Part shown: positions 1-9,348 of the stretch, in pieces | How the letters are laid out: each line of letters begins with the position of its first letter | Numbering within the stretch: position 1 is the stretch's first letter | Source: Rhypophila decipiens | Taxonomy: Eukaryota; Ascomycota; Sordariomycetes; Sordariales; Naviculisporaceae | Length of the DNA: 17,004 bases | Direction: 5' to 3' | NCBI GenBank assembly: GCA_033297075.1 | Contig: MU858382.1 | Span: 1 to 17,004 of the forward strand | The notes under the pieces: generated by a model | The model's input: only the letters and a program-made list of their open reading frames with translations | Told to the model about the DNA's origin: nothing | Database searches by the model: none | Position numbers and translations under genes: made by a program

Positions 1-148
1 GAAAAGAGGCATCGGGTGATCTAGAGGTGAAAAAGTAGAGGGCTTGGACGAGATAATGGCGGATTTGGATGAACCGAATGTAGTTAGCGTGCATAAGCCC
101 TTTAGGCTCAGTGCCTCCGGGCGAAATAAATTCCATCCATCCATCCAT
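1..148 (+). mobile_element. 3' end of a LINE-like element with (CCAT)4 tail
   Basis: An open frame runs from position 20 to a stop at about 172 and contains the stretch HKPFRLSASGRNKFHPSIH at its end. I remember this kind of peptide from hypothetical proteins at the 3' ends of fungal non-LTR elements, but I could not check it. Just before the tail are two small stem-loops: AGCC/GGCT at 96-99 and 105-108, and GCC/GGC at 113-115 and 120-122. The tail is four perfect CCAT units at 133-148. A 3' stem-loop followed by a short tandem repeat is typical of LINE or SINE termini. The upstream part lies outside the window. Even if the element call is wrong, the CCAT microsatellite is certain. Confidence 0.42.
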
Positions 149-382
149 ACGTTGCCCTCAAAGAGGCAAAGGTACTAGAAGCAAGCAGGAAGCAGTCACC
201 CTGCAGATGCAGAGCCATTGACAAGTTGGAAAGTCTGAAAATCGCTGCAACTCAATTACCTGACTTGCCTGCGCTCGTGGGCATTATCTGACAAGACCTC
301 GGGACAACCGGGCGCGTGACCTTATAAGCTCGATTTCCAGCGACCACTTTCAACCGAGAGGGGATGGCGACAGCAGAGATGA

Positions 383-500
383 GTTGGGCATAGCTCAACG
401 GCCACCTACGGCGGCTCAAGTAATTCCCCTGTACCCCTCCGGCCTGCAGCATCCTCCTCTAACATTGGGGAGGGTGTCGGTTCAAATCCCGGGCACGACC
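383..500 (+). other. tRNA-like Pol III unit (diverged tRNA or SINE head)
   Basis: TAGCTCAACGG at 391-401 matches a tRNA A box, and GGTTCAAATCC at 479-489 matches a B box exactly. The 3' half has correct tRNA spacing. There is an anticodon-like loop CTAACAT at 459-465 (AAC, valine, if read as a tRNA), four paired positions of the stem, a five-base variable loop and a T loop at 481-487. The 3' acceptor-like strand at 493-499 pairs at six of seven positions with 383-389, counting one wobble. Against a working tRNA: the T stem has two mismatches, no D stem is visible, and the A-to-B distance (88 bases) would need an insert in an unusual place. A SINE head or tRNA relic fits better. Confidence 0.3.
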
Positions 501-513
501 ATTAATCACAACA

Positions 514-569
514 ACAAAAAAAGCCGTAAGAGGCTTTTCTCAGGGCCCCTTCGGGGGCCTTGAGTTTTT
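514..569 (+). terminator. Two tandem hairpins ending in T5
   Basis: A first short hairpin pairs AAAAGCC with GGCTTTT around 517-538. A second pairs 539-549 with 554-564 around a TTCG loop (550-553): eleven base pairs with one G-T wobble. A run of five T follows at 565-569. It resembles an intrinsic bacterial terminator. Here it more plausibly structures or ends a Pol III transcript started at the tRNA-like boxes just upstream. The structure is plain in the sequence; its function is inferred. Confidence 0.35.
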
Positions 570-1010
570 GTTAAAATTAGTAATTTTTGGAAACCAAAAT
601 CAAGAGCATACTTGGATATTCGTTTGTGTATCTGGGATATTAAGTCTTTTAGAACATGCGCCTCGTCTTCGGTAGTACTGTACTATTTTATGCCCGATGC
701 GGGCAGCAAGACTTCTAAGAGTCAGCAACGATATGAGCGAAAAGAGTTTTCACAATTGAGCTTTGTCGTACGTCGGCAATGAGAATCACGTCTGTTAACT
801 GTCATATTCAGGCTGTACGGCAGATTGTGGACAATGGCGATAGTACCGAGCAGGAGCTCTGGAGGGTTGACATGCTACCATAGCATTTCGAAGCTCTTTA
901 GCTGTATGAACTTAGCCGGACATCATCATAGTACACGCGCCGCTCATCCAAGACTACGTTTCGTTTTGGCCTGCCTCTGAACGTGAACAATAGTTCGCGA
1001 TATCAGCAAA
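570..1010. other. Intergenic region upstream of the GH28 gene
   Basis: No coding frame or RNA is recognisable here. The stretch must hold the promoter and 5' leader of the polygalacturonase gene, but I see no TATA box or carbon-catabolite site I would defend. A small inverted repeat (ATGCTA, CC, ATAGCAT) lies near 870-886. Confidence 0.5.
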
Positions 1011-3579
1011 ATGAAACCTATCAACTTGATCCTATCATCATTCAGCCTAGCCGGTGCTGCCATCAGCTATGAACCATCCCCTCGTCCAGTTCTCCTACCC
1101 AGCCCCTACCAGCCCCGAGTACCCTTCCCCTATCCACTGCAGCGATCAGGCAAGCTGTGCATCGTCAACACGCACGGAGACGGGGTGACGGACGACTCCT
1201 TTTCCGTCCTCTTCGCGCTGTGGGACTGTAACGACGGCGGCCATGTGCTTTTCCCGCGTGGAGAGACATACACCATTGGCACGGCCATGGATTTGACGTT
1301 TCTGAGGAGGATTGATATAGGTAAGCAGAGATGACGAGCATGCACATGTGGCACTGTGGTTAGGCAGCATGTCCTCGGTGGCCCATTGATCCAACCCAGT
1401 CTTTCAGTTATTCGTACAAACTTGGGTGTAACAGGTTGAATTAAGGTCAAATGTCCGCTGCTGTGGTACCGAGCCAGGTCCACCACCAATTTGAAACCCT
1501 CAGGTTTTCTCAGCCTCATTTACTACTGACTTCGTTGATGTGTCCGGCTGACAAACCTAATCTAGACATCCAAGGTCACATCCAATTCACCAACGACATC
1601 GAATACTGGCAAGCCAACTCGTTTCGTTTCGGCTTCCAGAACGTGACATCGTTCTTTAAACTTGGTGGCGAAGACGTGTGGATCTATGGAGGTAAGTTCT
1701 GCAATCTTGACCAAAGCCCTCAGCCTCTTCTCACCTTCCTTGAATTTGCCTCCTCAACTTGAAGTCATTGTACTTCCCGGCCGTACCCAGCCCAGCCAGC
1801 CACACAACGGCCCTCATCTAGTCCGCGTCTTACACCTGAAACGTCTTCCAAGTGGCAAGCAGCAGGCCTACACCGTGCCCTGACACGCGACGCTGTGACC
1901 ATCTCCGATGAGTCCTCCGGCCGAGGTGTAACTTTCCCTATCTAGAGCTATTCTCCCACATCAGTTTAAGCTCTCGGGGCCAAGCGTAGCCTCCCGCTGA
2001 TGCACAGGAGGTGTCACTGCATAAGAATATCTCCGAAGTGTCACCCAGCTCTCTGCAGTGTTATACCATGGGAGGCCCCGTGCGGAGCATGTACAACAGA
2101 GATGTTGTGTTTGGGGTTTTCGCTTCTGCCTGGCTTGACAAGCTCTGACAAGCAAGACAAGATGACAATCTGCAATTCGCGCATGCCATAGCTAAAACAC
2201 TTGAGTCAATAAATGCACAGGGCCTCACTTACACAAGCATAAAGTAGCCAACCTAAGCTAACGCAGTAACCAAACCATGCATAGGTGGAACGTTGTACGG
2301 AAACGGGCAGGTCTGGTACGACACATACGCAAAGGACATCTACACACTGCGGCCCGTCCTGATCGGCATCGACGGTCTGAGGGACAGTGTATTCTCCGAC
2401 CTGAACCTCCGACATAGCCCACAGTACTTCCATTTCGTTGCCAACGCGAGCAATGTGGTCTTTAACAACATCAACATTGGAGGCGGCAGTCTCAACGAGA
2501 ACAAGGCGGCGAACAGTGACGGATGGGATACCTATCGGAGTGAGGATATTACCATCATGAAATCGGTTGTTGACAATGGCGATGGTATGTACATGATATT
2601 TTCCTTTCTTGAAGTGGGTACAGTTTCCTTCGCTTGTCTCCAAGGCATGTATGCAAGATACCGACCGACAAACCCGGATGTCGATATACCACATCGATAC
2701 ATGGAAGGAAGAGACCCGGGGTACATGATCCAGACAAGCGTCGCACATATGCGCAGTCACTGCATGAAGCAGAACAGACGTGTGTCCCACAGGCATCCTT
2801 GGTTAAGGCAGTCAGGAGTGAGGGAACCGTCAGACATTATCTCCTCCCGAAAGAGCAGATCCCGGTACAATGACCGAGCAACAACTGCCAGACCATAATA
2901 ACCATCCTAACAACAAGACAAACCAAGCCCCCAAACAACCAAATAACACCCCACAGGAGAAAAGGAAAGCTAACAATCTTTCCATCCAACAGATTGCGTA
3001 TCCCTAAAACCAAACAGCACAAACATCCTCCTCCAATCCCTCACTTGCACCGGCTCGCACGGGATAAGCATCGGCTCCCTAGGGCAATATCCCTCCCAGC
3101 ACGATATAATATCCTCCATCCACGCAAGCAACATCACAATGATAAACAGTTCCAACGGGGCACGAATCAAGGTCTGGCCGGACATACCATCCCCCATGTC
3201 GCCCGATCTCCAAGGTGGTGGAGGGAGTGGCTACGTCCGCAACGTCACCTTCGAGGACTTCACGCTAGAGAATGTAGACTACGCTATTGAGATAACGCAG
3301 TGTTATGGGCAGAAGAACTTGACTCTTTGTCGGGAATTTCCTAGCCGCTTGAGGATGGAGGATATTTTCTTTCGGGGGTTCAAGGGCACGACGAGCAAGA
3401 AATTTGAGCCGCTCGTTGCTGCTTTGGCTTGTAGTAGTCCGACGCTTTGTTCGAATATTCAGGCCAGAGATATAGACGTCGTCAGTCCTGGTGGAAGACG
3501 ACGACAGGCGTATTGCCTCAATGTGATTGAGGAGGATCTGGACTTGGAATGTACGAGTGATTTTAGAGGTTGGAGTTGA
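1011..3579 (+). CDS. GH28 exo-polygalacturonase, secreted, four exons
   Basis: Exons read 1011-1320, 1566-1691, 2285-2584 and 2993-3579, giving 440 residues, the usual length for fungal exo-polygalacturonases (EC 3.2.1.67 type). These release galacturonic acid from the ends of pectin chains outside the cell. Residues 1-20 form a signal peptide ending near AAIS. The GH28 signatures are complete: NSDGWD (D224), NGDDC (D245, D246), GSHGIS (H268) and RIKVW (R303, K305). Several N-glycosylation sequons are present. All three introns are phase 1 and have GT donors, AG acceptors and CTGAC/CTAAC branch sites, so the frame is intact. Introns of 245, 593 and 408 bases are far longer than others here. 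The third splits the codon of D246 in the catalytic DD pair. The family is certain; exo rather than endo action is inferred from overall resemblance to fungal PgxB/PgxC-type enzymes. Confidence 0.93.
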
Positions 3580-3910
3580 TGGGATTGTAAAGATGATCGT
3601 GGCTGGCTTGACTAGTTAGCTAGCTTGAGCTCGAACTTGGGATAGGCTGGGGGTATACCGGTGAATGGAGCGAGCATTCGTACAAGTTTGAGGCCTAGCG
3701 CAAGAGTTCCCAGGTGTATTTCGCGTTGATGAACATTCCTAACAACAAGAAAATGGAACAGAAATCAAGTAGTAAACAAAAATAAACATCAAGATGCTTT
3801 CCTTACATGGCCGTTCTCCTAAGCTCTTTTATAGCAGCTGAAGCAACATGGTAAAACAAAGGGGCAGACGTCGAGTGTGATGTCGGCTGTCCCAGCAAGT
3901 AAAGGGTCCG
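3580..3910. other. Convergent 3' flank between GH28 and XLF genes
   Basis: This 331-base gap holds the 3' ends of two converging genes. An AATAAA at 3780-3785 lies on the + strand about 200 bases after the GH28 stop and could serve as its polyadenylation signal. No other feature is seen. Confidence 0.5.
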
Positions 3911-5557
3911 CTAGAACTTTCTTTTCTTCTTTGCTGGTCCGAGGGCGGCCTTCTTCCGAATCTCTTCCTCAAGCTCCAGCCTCTTCCGATCTGCCCGCTC
4001 CTTGGACGTCTCTCTTTTGCGTTCCTTGACCGCAGGGGCGGGAGCAGTCTTGCTGCTCCTTCCTCTCCCATCCTCGCTGTCGCTATCTGGATGGCTCGCT
4101 GGCTCGGGTGTCGGTCTTTTCCTGCCGATAACACCTATCCTGTGTTTTCTTGCTGGGGTGGTATCCTTCTTCTCTGGGGTGGGTGGAGTTGGTGATCGCG
4201 ATGGCTTGGGGGGTGTCTTTGCTCGAGCCTTTCCACCGATCCGTCCCAGAGCTCCACGTTTTGCTGGCTTCGGAGGCGAAGGGTCCGTCACCTTGTCACC
4301 GTCAATGTCCGAAGCTGTATCCGAAGCTGTGTCGGAGTCATCGTTCTTCTGGGGCTGTGCAGCAGGAGGCGGCGACTCGTCGGATGACTGGATGGCTTTG
4401 TGGCCGCCTATGGTTCCAAGTCTTGCACCAAAAGGTTTGCTGGATGTTGCCTTGGGCGGCACGGGGACGCTATCCGGGATCTGTGATTCGCTTTCTCCGT
4501 CTGATGTCGTGTCGTCATCGTCTTTCGCTGGCCGGGGAGGCGACTGTCGTTTCCCCCTAGACGAGAGCCCCGGAGGTGTGGCCTGTACTTGAAAGCCGTC
4601 ATCGTCCTCTTCCCCTTTCTTGGATTCTGGCTCGGGAATGGACGAGGGAATATTAGCGGTCTTTGATGTTGGTGGATTCCCGAAAACCACCTTCTTGCCC
4701 TTCCCCAGCCTGGTCCACCAGTCACTGAGGATGGACGAAGCTTCGAGGTCCTGGTCTGGCTTGTATTTGAGACCTGTACCTCCAAATACATTGTCCAGGA
4801 GAGACGGCACATCTGACGGTTCGGCCGCAGCCTGCAGACCGCCCATCCCAGACTTGAAGTCAGCCTCCCGGAAGGGCGCAAGTCCCTTCACTTTCTCGTC
4901 GGCCATCTCTCTCGTAACCCGCCGCTTACCCGAGAGGGCGTTGAAAACGTACTCTAGACTAACCCCACTGGCGTCGAGTTTGTCGACGAGCCTGTTGATC
5001 ACAGCGTCCTTCTCCTTCAATGCGGTGACCAGGCTGTCAATCTCTCGTGATCTGATTTGGTGGGCTTGTATCAATGGAAGTACAAGCTGCGTGGTGAGAC
5101 TAGTTTGTGGACACTTGGCCAGGTGCATAGGCCACTTGAAAGGCTTTAGGGGTTTGGGGAGGATGCAGGTAAGATGTATCACCAAAGGGGCATCATCACC
5201 GCCTTTGTCATCCTGCCCCAATGTCATGGAGGTAGTGCTGTGTTCTGGGTCGCTTGGGTCAAAGGCTGCCCGAATCAAAGCGAGCATCCTGCGAATGTTG
5301 TCGGGACCATCAGATGGGTCGATGCTCGTGTCTTCCACAAGCCCTCTCTTGACGATAGGCTTTCTGTCCATGCTCTCCAGCCATACGTTAGCTAGGTCGG
5401 TCAAGCGGATTTTGTACGAGTCGGCCGCGAATGTCGTGGACACCAGCAAATTCGGTAAGCCGGGAACAGCGACCGGCAACGGACGCCATGATTCATGGTC
5501 AGACATCCTGGGTTCTTGGAACTCGACTCCGGGGTCCTCGGTTGTGGCTCTCAGCAA
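3911..5557 (-). CDS. nej1: XLF/Nej1-type non-homologous end-joining factor
   Basis: An uninterrupted 548-residue frame. The N-terminal head (about 22-150) has the fungal XLF pattern: SWRPLPV at 23-29, then SYKIRLTDLANVWLES, TSIDPSDGP and KPFKWPMHL. A predicted coiled coil follows (about 155-200, IQAHQIRSREIDSLVTALKE), then a long disordered acidic/proline tail. XLF pairs with the XRCC4/Lif1-ligase IV complex and Ku to bridge broken DNA ends in the nucleus. The C-terminus ends in PAKKKRKF, a basic run plus phenylalanine, resembling the Ku-binding motif of XLF proteins. The tail carries three copies of a G-x-I-G motif near residues 379-386, 436-443 and 473-480. The start could be M18 (position 5506), close to where fungal homologues begin. 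The gene ends with TAG. Confidence 0.9.
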   Translation of the reverse strand: MLRATTEDPGVEFQEPRMSDHESWRPLPVAVPGLPNLLVSTTFAADSYKIRLTDLANVWLESMDRKPIVKRGLVEDTSIDPSDGPDNIRRMLALIRAAFDPSDPEHSTTSMTLGQDDKGGDDAPLVIHLTCILPKPLKPFKWPMHLAKCPQTSLTTQLVLPLIQAHQIRSREIDSLVTALKEKDAVINRLVDKLDASGVSLEYVFNALSGKRRVTREMADEKVKGLAPFREADFKSGMGGLQAAAEPSDVPSLLDNVFGGTGLKYKPDQDLEASSILSDWWTRLGKGKKVVFGNPPTSKTANIPSSIPEPESKKGEEDDDGFQVQATPPGLSSRGKRQSPPRPAKDDDDTTSDGESESQIPDSVPVPPKATSSKPFGARLGTIGGHKAIQSSDESPPPAAQPQKNDDSDTASDTASDIDGDKVTDPSPPKPAKRGALGRIGGKARAKTPPKPSRSPTPPTPEKKDTTPARKHRIGVIGRKRPTPEPASHPDSDSEDGRGRSSKTAPAPAVKERKRETSKERADRKRLELEEEIRKKAALGPAKKKRKF

Positions 5558-7249
5558 GCTTGCGCTCTAACTTGCATTTTATGCGCCAGAATAGGATCGA
5601 ATCTCCGTGACAAATCAGTCTACGACTGATCAGCTCCCCTTGGTGACGGCCGGGCACGTGCAGGTAAAGTTCCAAATAATGTCCGAGGATAGCGGGCCGC
5701 CTTGACGCGGTGAAACGGATACCGGTATCAGACTAGGCCAGTGGAGTGCCCTTTCACAATGGGCCAGAGACCTTGGTGTGGCACTACTCCGAAGATCGAC
5801 AGGGACAATGCTTCTAATAGAGGTCGGAATGGAAACACATTACTGTCGTGCCTGTGCGCCTGTACGGAAATAAGCTTCTGCTATGTACACAATGAGAATG
5901 TGTCTCAAGGTTAAACTAACATAGGTGGGATTTCCCGGGGCGTTACAACTGGAAGATGAAACCCGGCGAATGGTATCGGAGAGAGGGGCGCGCACCGTGG
6001 AAATGAAAGCTTCTGTGGCGGGGTGGTTGAAGGGGATGTGTGTTGGTGGGAAGTATGTTCTCAGATGGGTGTGAGATGAATGGATGGCGGTGAAGATGAT
6101 GGTTGAGGAGACTCACCGATGGCAATCCGAGGGTGACGTGAATGAACCCCTCACCTCACAGCAGGACGCTTGAAAGGTAACTTACACAGCAGCGCGCAAC
6201 ACTGCGTTTAGCCAATCGTGATTGAGACAAAGCGACAAGTGTTGGCGGCAGGTTTGCATCGATCGTTGTCATCCAATATTTTGGGTCGCGATTCGAGACG
6301 CGTTGATGACATGACATTGAAGTCTGAAAGGTGGGACGCCAAGACTTCGCGGTCCACCATGGGCCCACTTATTCAGGCAGCAAATCACACCTAGGTGTGA
6401 GCTTCGTGCCCCACTATTCTCCAAGGTGAGTGATGATGGTTGTGATGAACTTTGTAGAAACCGTTGAAGTTACAAGCTTGGGATGTAATACCAAAAGAAG
6501 ATAAGGCAACCTTGTATGATCTGAATATAGGTGAGCCTTTTCGAGGGTCTACTAGTCTAAGGTCCCCCCCATGATCCCTGTTATTCCCTACCCAAAGGGA
6601 TAAGATTATAAGGCTGAAGGGATCAAAGTGGCAAGGAAGGAGAAACATGAATTTCCTCGCCATTGAACTTTATTGGTAATTCCGTTGATCTTGTTTTCAT
6701 TCCGCCATAACGGTAAGTACCTGCCATCCAGGCGGCTGGAGCTATGGTGACCTATCGAATGTCTAACCAGAAATGAGACCAACAACATGAGATGAGAACA
6801 AAGCCCCTCCATAACATACAAAACAACCAGATCAACCAATTACAGGGAATTACACGAAAGGATAGCCTGGTGGATGTGGTGGGTCCTCGACTATACCAGA
6901 CGGACCACGTCGTCGCTCTGGCCAGCGCCTCGTTGTGTCGAATCCAGTCACCTTCCGGTCCCAAAAGCGACGGTGGGCTGTAATGCTTCTCTCACCTTTT
7001 CTCTCAGGCCACTCGGACTCGGTGCATGATTCTTGATTCCCTTCACGCTTCCCAATGTCTTAGCCTGCCAATTCATTACTCGGTGTCTTTGTCTTGGGCC
7101 TTGGACTCTCTTGGTAACTTGGTTTGCCGTTTTCGCGTCTGTCTATCACGTTTCTGGCAAGCAATCATTTTGCAACACGAATTTTCCATATTTATTTCCT
7201 AACAGCTATCCATCAGCGCAAATACGCACAATCAAGGATCGCTGGCCCA
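5558..7249. other. Divergent intergenic region, XLF / ankyrin gene
   Basis: This 1.7 kb region separates two divergently transcribed genes and must contain both promoters. Pyrimidine-rich sequence from about 6995 to 7200 suits the 5' leader of the ankyrin gene. Short frames on both strands show no recognisable domain or splice-supported continuation. I see no RNA gene or repeat. Confidence 0.45.
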
Positions 7250-8201
7250 ATGCCTCCTCTCAAAATCACAGCTCAAGAGGCTGAGTGTCTGCTGGACTCA
7301 GCCCGAGCGGGTGATTTTCCCACGATGGCTATTATGGTGAGGAAGGTCGCGGAGAGAAATGACGTTACAGAAGGGGCCGTGATTCACACGGTAAAGACCA
7401 GAGATTCAGGAATGACTGCCTTGCATCTGGCAGTGTTGAATGGACACTCAGGTAAGCATCTGAACTACTGAATAAGTCCCCAACCCAAAGCAAAAGAGAT
7501 ACATGCGAGGCTAACAAAAAGCAACAGTGGAGTACTTCATCGACAGGAAGAAGAGCATCTTTCGGCAGCAATGGTCCTTGAACTCGGAAATCTTCAACCA
7601 GCGTGACAAAGACGGACGCAACGTCGCTTTAATATCCTGCCGCCACAACGATGTCAAGTACGTCGAATTCATGATCGGTCTCGGATCTCACATCACCGCG
7701 ATGGACTACCAGGGCTGGACTCCGGTCCACTACGCTGCCAGATATAACGCCGAGCGAGTCATCAACTACCTCGTCAACGAACGCGGTCTGGCCCCCGATG
7801 CTGTTGGTTTCTTTGGCAAGACACCTGCCCACATCGCCGCCATGCTCGACAACGTCGAGGCATTCAAGGCCTTGTTCTTGTCTCAGGGAGGATGTGAGAT
7901 GTCACCGGATAATGCTGGCTACTCGCCGATCGATGTCGCATTTCAACAAGGCTCATCTAAAATTCTCCACTTTCTCAGACACGGCTTGGGCATGGGAACA
8001 GGCCGCGCAATTCCTCACGATATGGAGAAGAAGTCGATGGAAATGATGAAGACGATCTGGGAGAACCATCCCGAGTGGAACGTCTGCTTCGAGTGGGTCC
8101 AGGGTGTTCCCGATGGAGTGCCGAGGAAAGTGAACCTGCGCGGTCAGTGGGAAGCTGAGCAGTTCCCCGAAGAACATGCCAAGCGCAGACGCATTGGGTA
8201 A
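7250..8201 (+). CDS. Ankyrin-repeat protein, two exons
   Basis: Exons 7250-7451 and 7528-8201 give 291 residues. The 76-base intron has GTAAGC at the donor, GCTAAC as branch site and CAG acceptor. It sits within the first repeat (NGHS|VEYF). Ankyrin units are visible at about 52-73 (SGMTALHLAVLNGHS), 94-120, 127-153 (QGWTPVHYAARYNAERVINYL), 162-186 (GKTPAHIAAMLDNVEAF) and 196-218 (GYSPIDVAFQQGSSKIL). Repeats of this kind bind other proteins; no catalytic domain is attached. Residues 219-291 form a tail with the basic end KRRRIG, a possible nuclear signal. The start MPPLK was chosen because it directly precedes the compact domain. An upstream in-frame ATG at 7124 would add 42 residues of low-complexity leader. 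Specific role unknown. Confidence 0.85.
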
Positions 8202-9348
8202 GCGGGCTTGGTAAGAGTTGTATAAGGCTGGAAGATTTGCTTCAGGACTCGCTGGTCTGATTTGGGGCGTTGCTCTGACTGATTCCTTTTGCCATGGGAA
8301 GAGGGATGATGTACCCCAGAGTCGGAGGGAGGAGGAAGCTACTAATAGACATTATGGATTTCTTGCCGAACTGGATCACTTCTCACATATAAGATGCGTC
8401 CCCTACCTCGTACATCACATGCTGTTTGTTATTTGTTACTAATCCTGTTGTCAGTGAAGGATATTTGTCGAGACTGCTGAAAGTCAACTTGAACAGAACT
8501 ATGGTAATCCGGGGCCAGTATTTAGGCAATGTGTCACGACTGGTAATTATAAGCCCTTTCTTAGTAGCGTCTTGGGTCTTATCCTTGGTAGTTCAGTATG
8601 CCGCCTCAAGTGATTTGGGCTTGAAGAATCAAATCTAATATTCAATTGTCTAGAAAATTCATTCATTGCGTCGATTTCTTTATTGTATATATTATCGCTT
8701 GCACAAATATCGTAAGCCCGTTTATTCTATTCAGTCAGTTCATCACCGTACGGGATCATCACTGCGCACAGGTTCCGAACCACTTGTGTTTTCGATCGAA
8801 GGCCTTCCCACAGGTGAGCACGTATTGGCCTCATGCAACAGCTAGCCCGGCAGCGAAAGGTCAATTACAAGCACATACTTCTTTCGAGTTGAGCATCTTG
8901 AGTACGATAGAAACAATGCAGTCCCACCTTATGCCGGTAAACGCACGCCGGGGTAGCATAGCCGCGCGGGCCCTCTCTCCGTTTGCCAATTTCATCTCGC
9001 CTCAACGTCCACACAACTTTGGTCGGAATTTGTGCAGCTGCGGTTTCCCAGGTGATTCATATTTTATCTGGATTTCAAACAATCGAACAGAGCCTTATAG
9101 ATAAGCCCAAGCACTTGCTACTGCCCCGCAAAATTCTCGAAACATGACCCGCGCGGTATCTGCAAAGTTTCCGCCGCGACTAATGGGACTACATCCTGTC
9201 CCGCTCCTTCCGACTTTTCTTTTACCGAGCAGGACTTCAAACCAAGAAACTCGAATTCCGCGTTCTTTGCAATTCCTACCGACAGCATTAATGCCGACGA
9301 CATAAACACAACTTACCAATTCATTCTCATCAAACAGAAAGGACAAGC
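8202..9348. other. Intergenic region, ankyrin gene / DUF7918 copy A
   Basis: A 1.1 kb region with no gene I can support. A 152-codon frame at 8646-9104 has no recognisable domain, starts from a weak context and lacks splice-supported continuation. The last 200 bases are rich in short pyrimidine runs and probably form the leader of copy A. Confidence 0.4.

Noticed and set aside
1905..1920. Hammerhead-ribozyme-like CCGATGAG in GH28 intron 2
   Set aside because: The core CTGATGAG has a mismatch and no GAAA with matching stems follows.
1692..2284. Stwintron (nested intron) in GH28
   Set aside because: I looked for a donor or acceptor split by an inner intron in introns 2 and 3 and found no convincing pair by eye. 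Only the length remains notable.
2206..2796. 196-codon frame on - strand across GH28 exon 3 and intron 3
   Set aside because: It is antisense to a conserved coding exon and has no recognisable domain.
4620..5570. 316-codon frame on + strand opposite the XLF gene
   Set aside because: It is a shadow of the XLF coding strand; the - frame shows clear XLF conservation over its length.
8646..9104. 152-codon + frame between ankyrin gene and copy A
   Set aside because: No domain, low-complexity composition and no supporting splice or start context. It cannot be told from chance.
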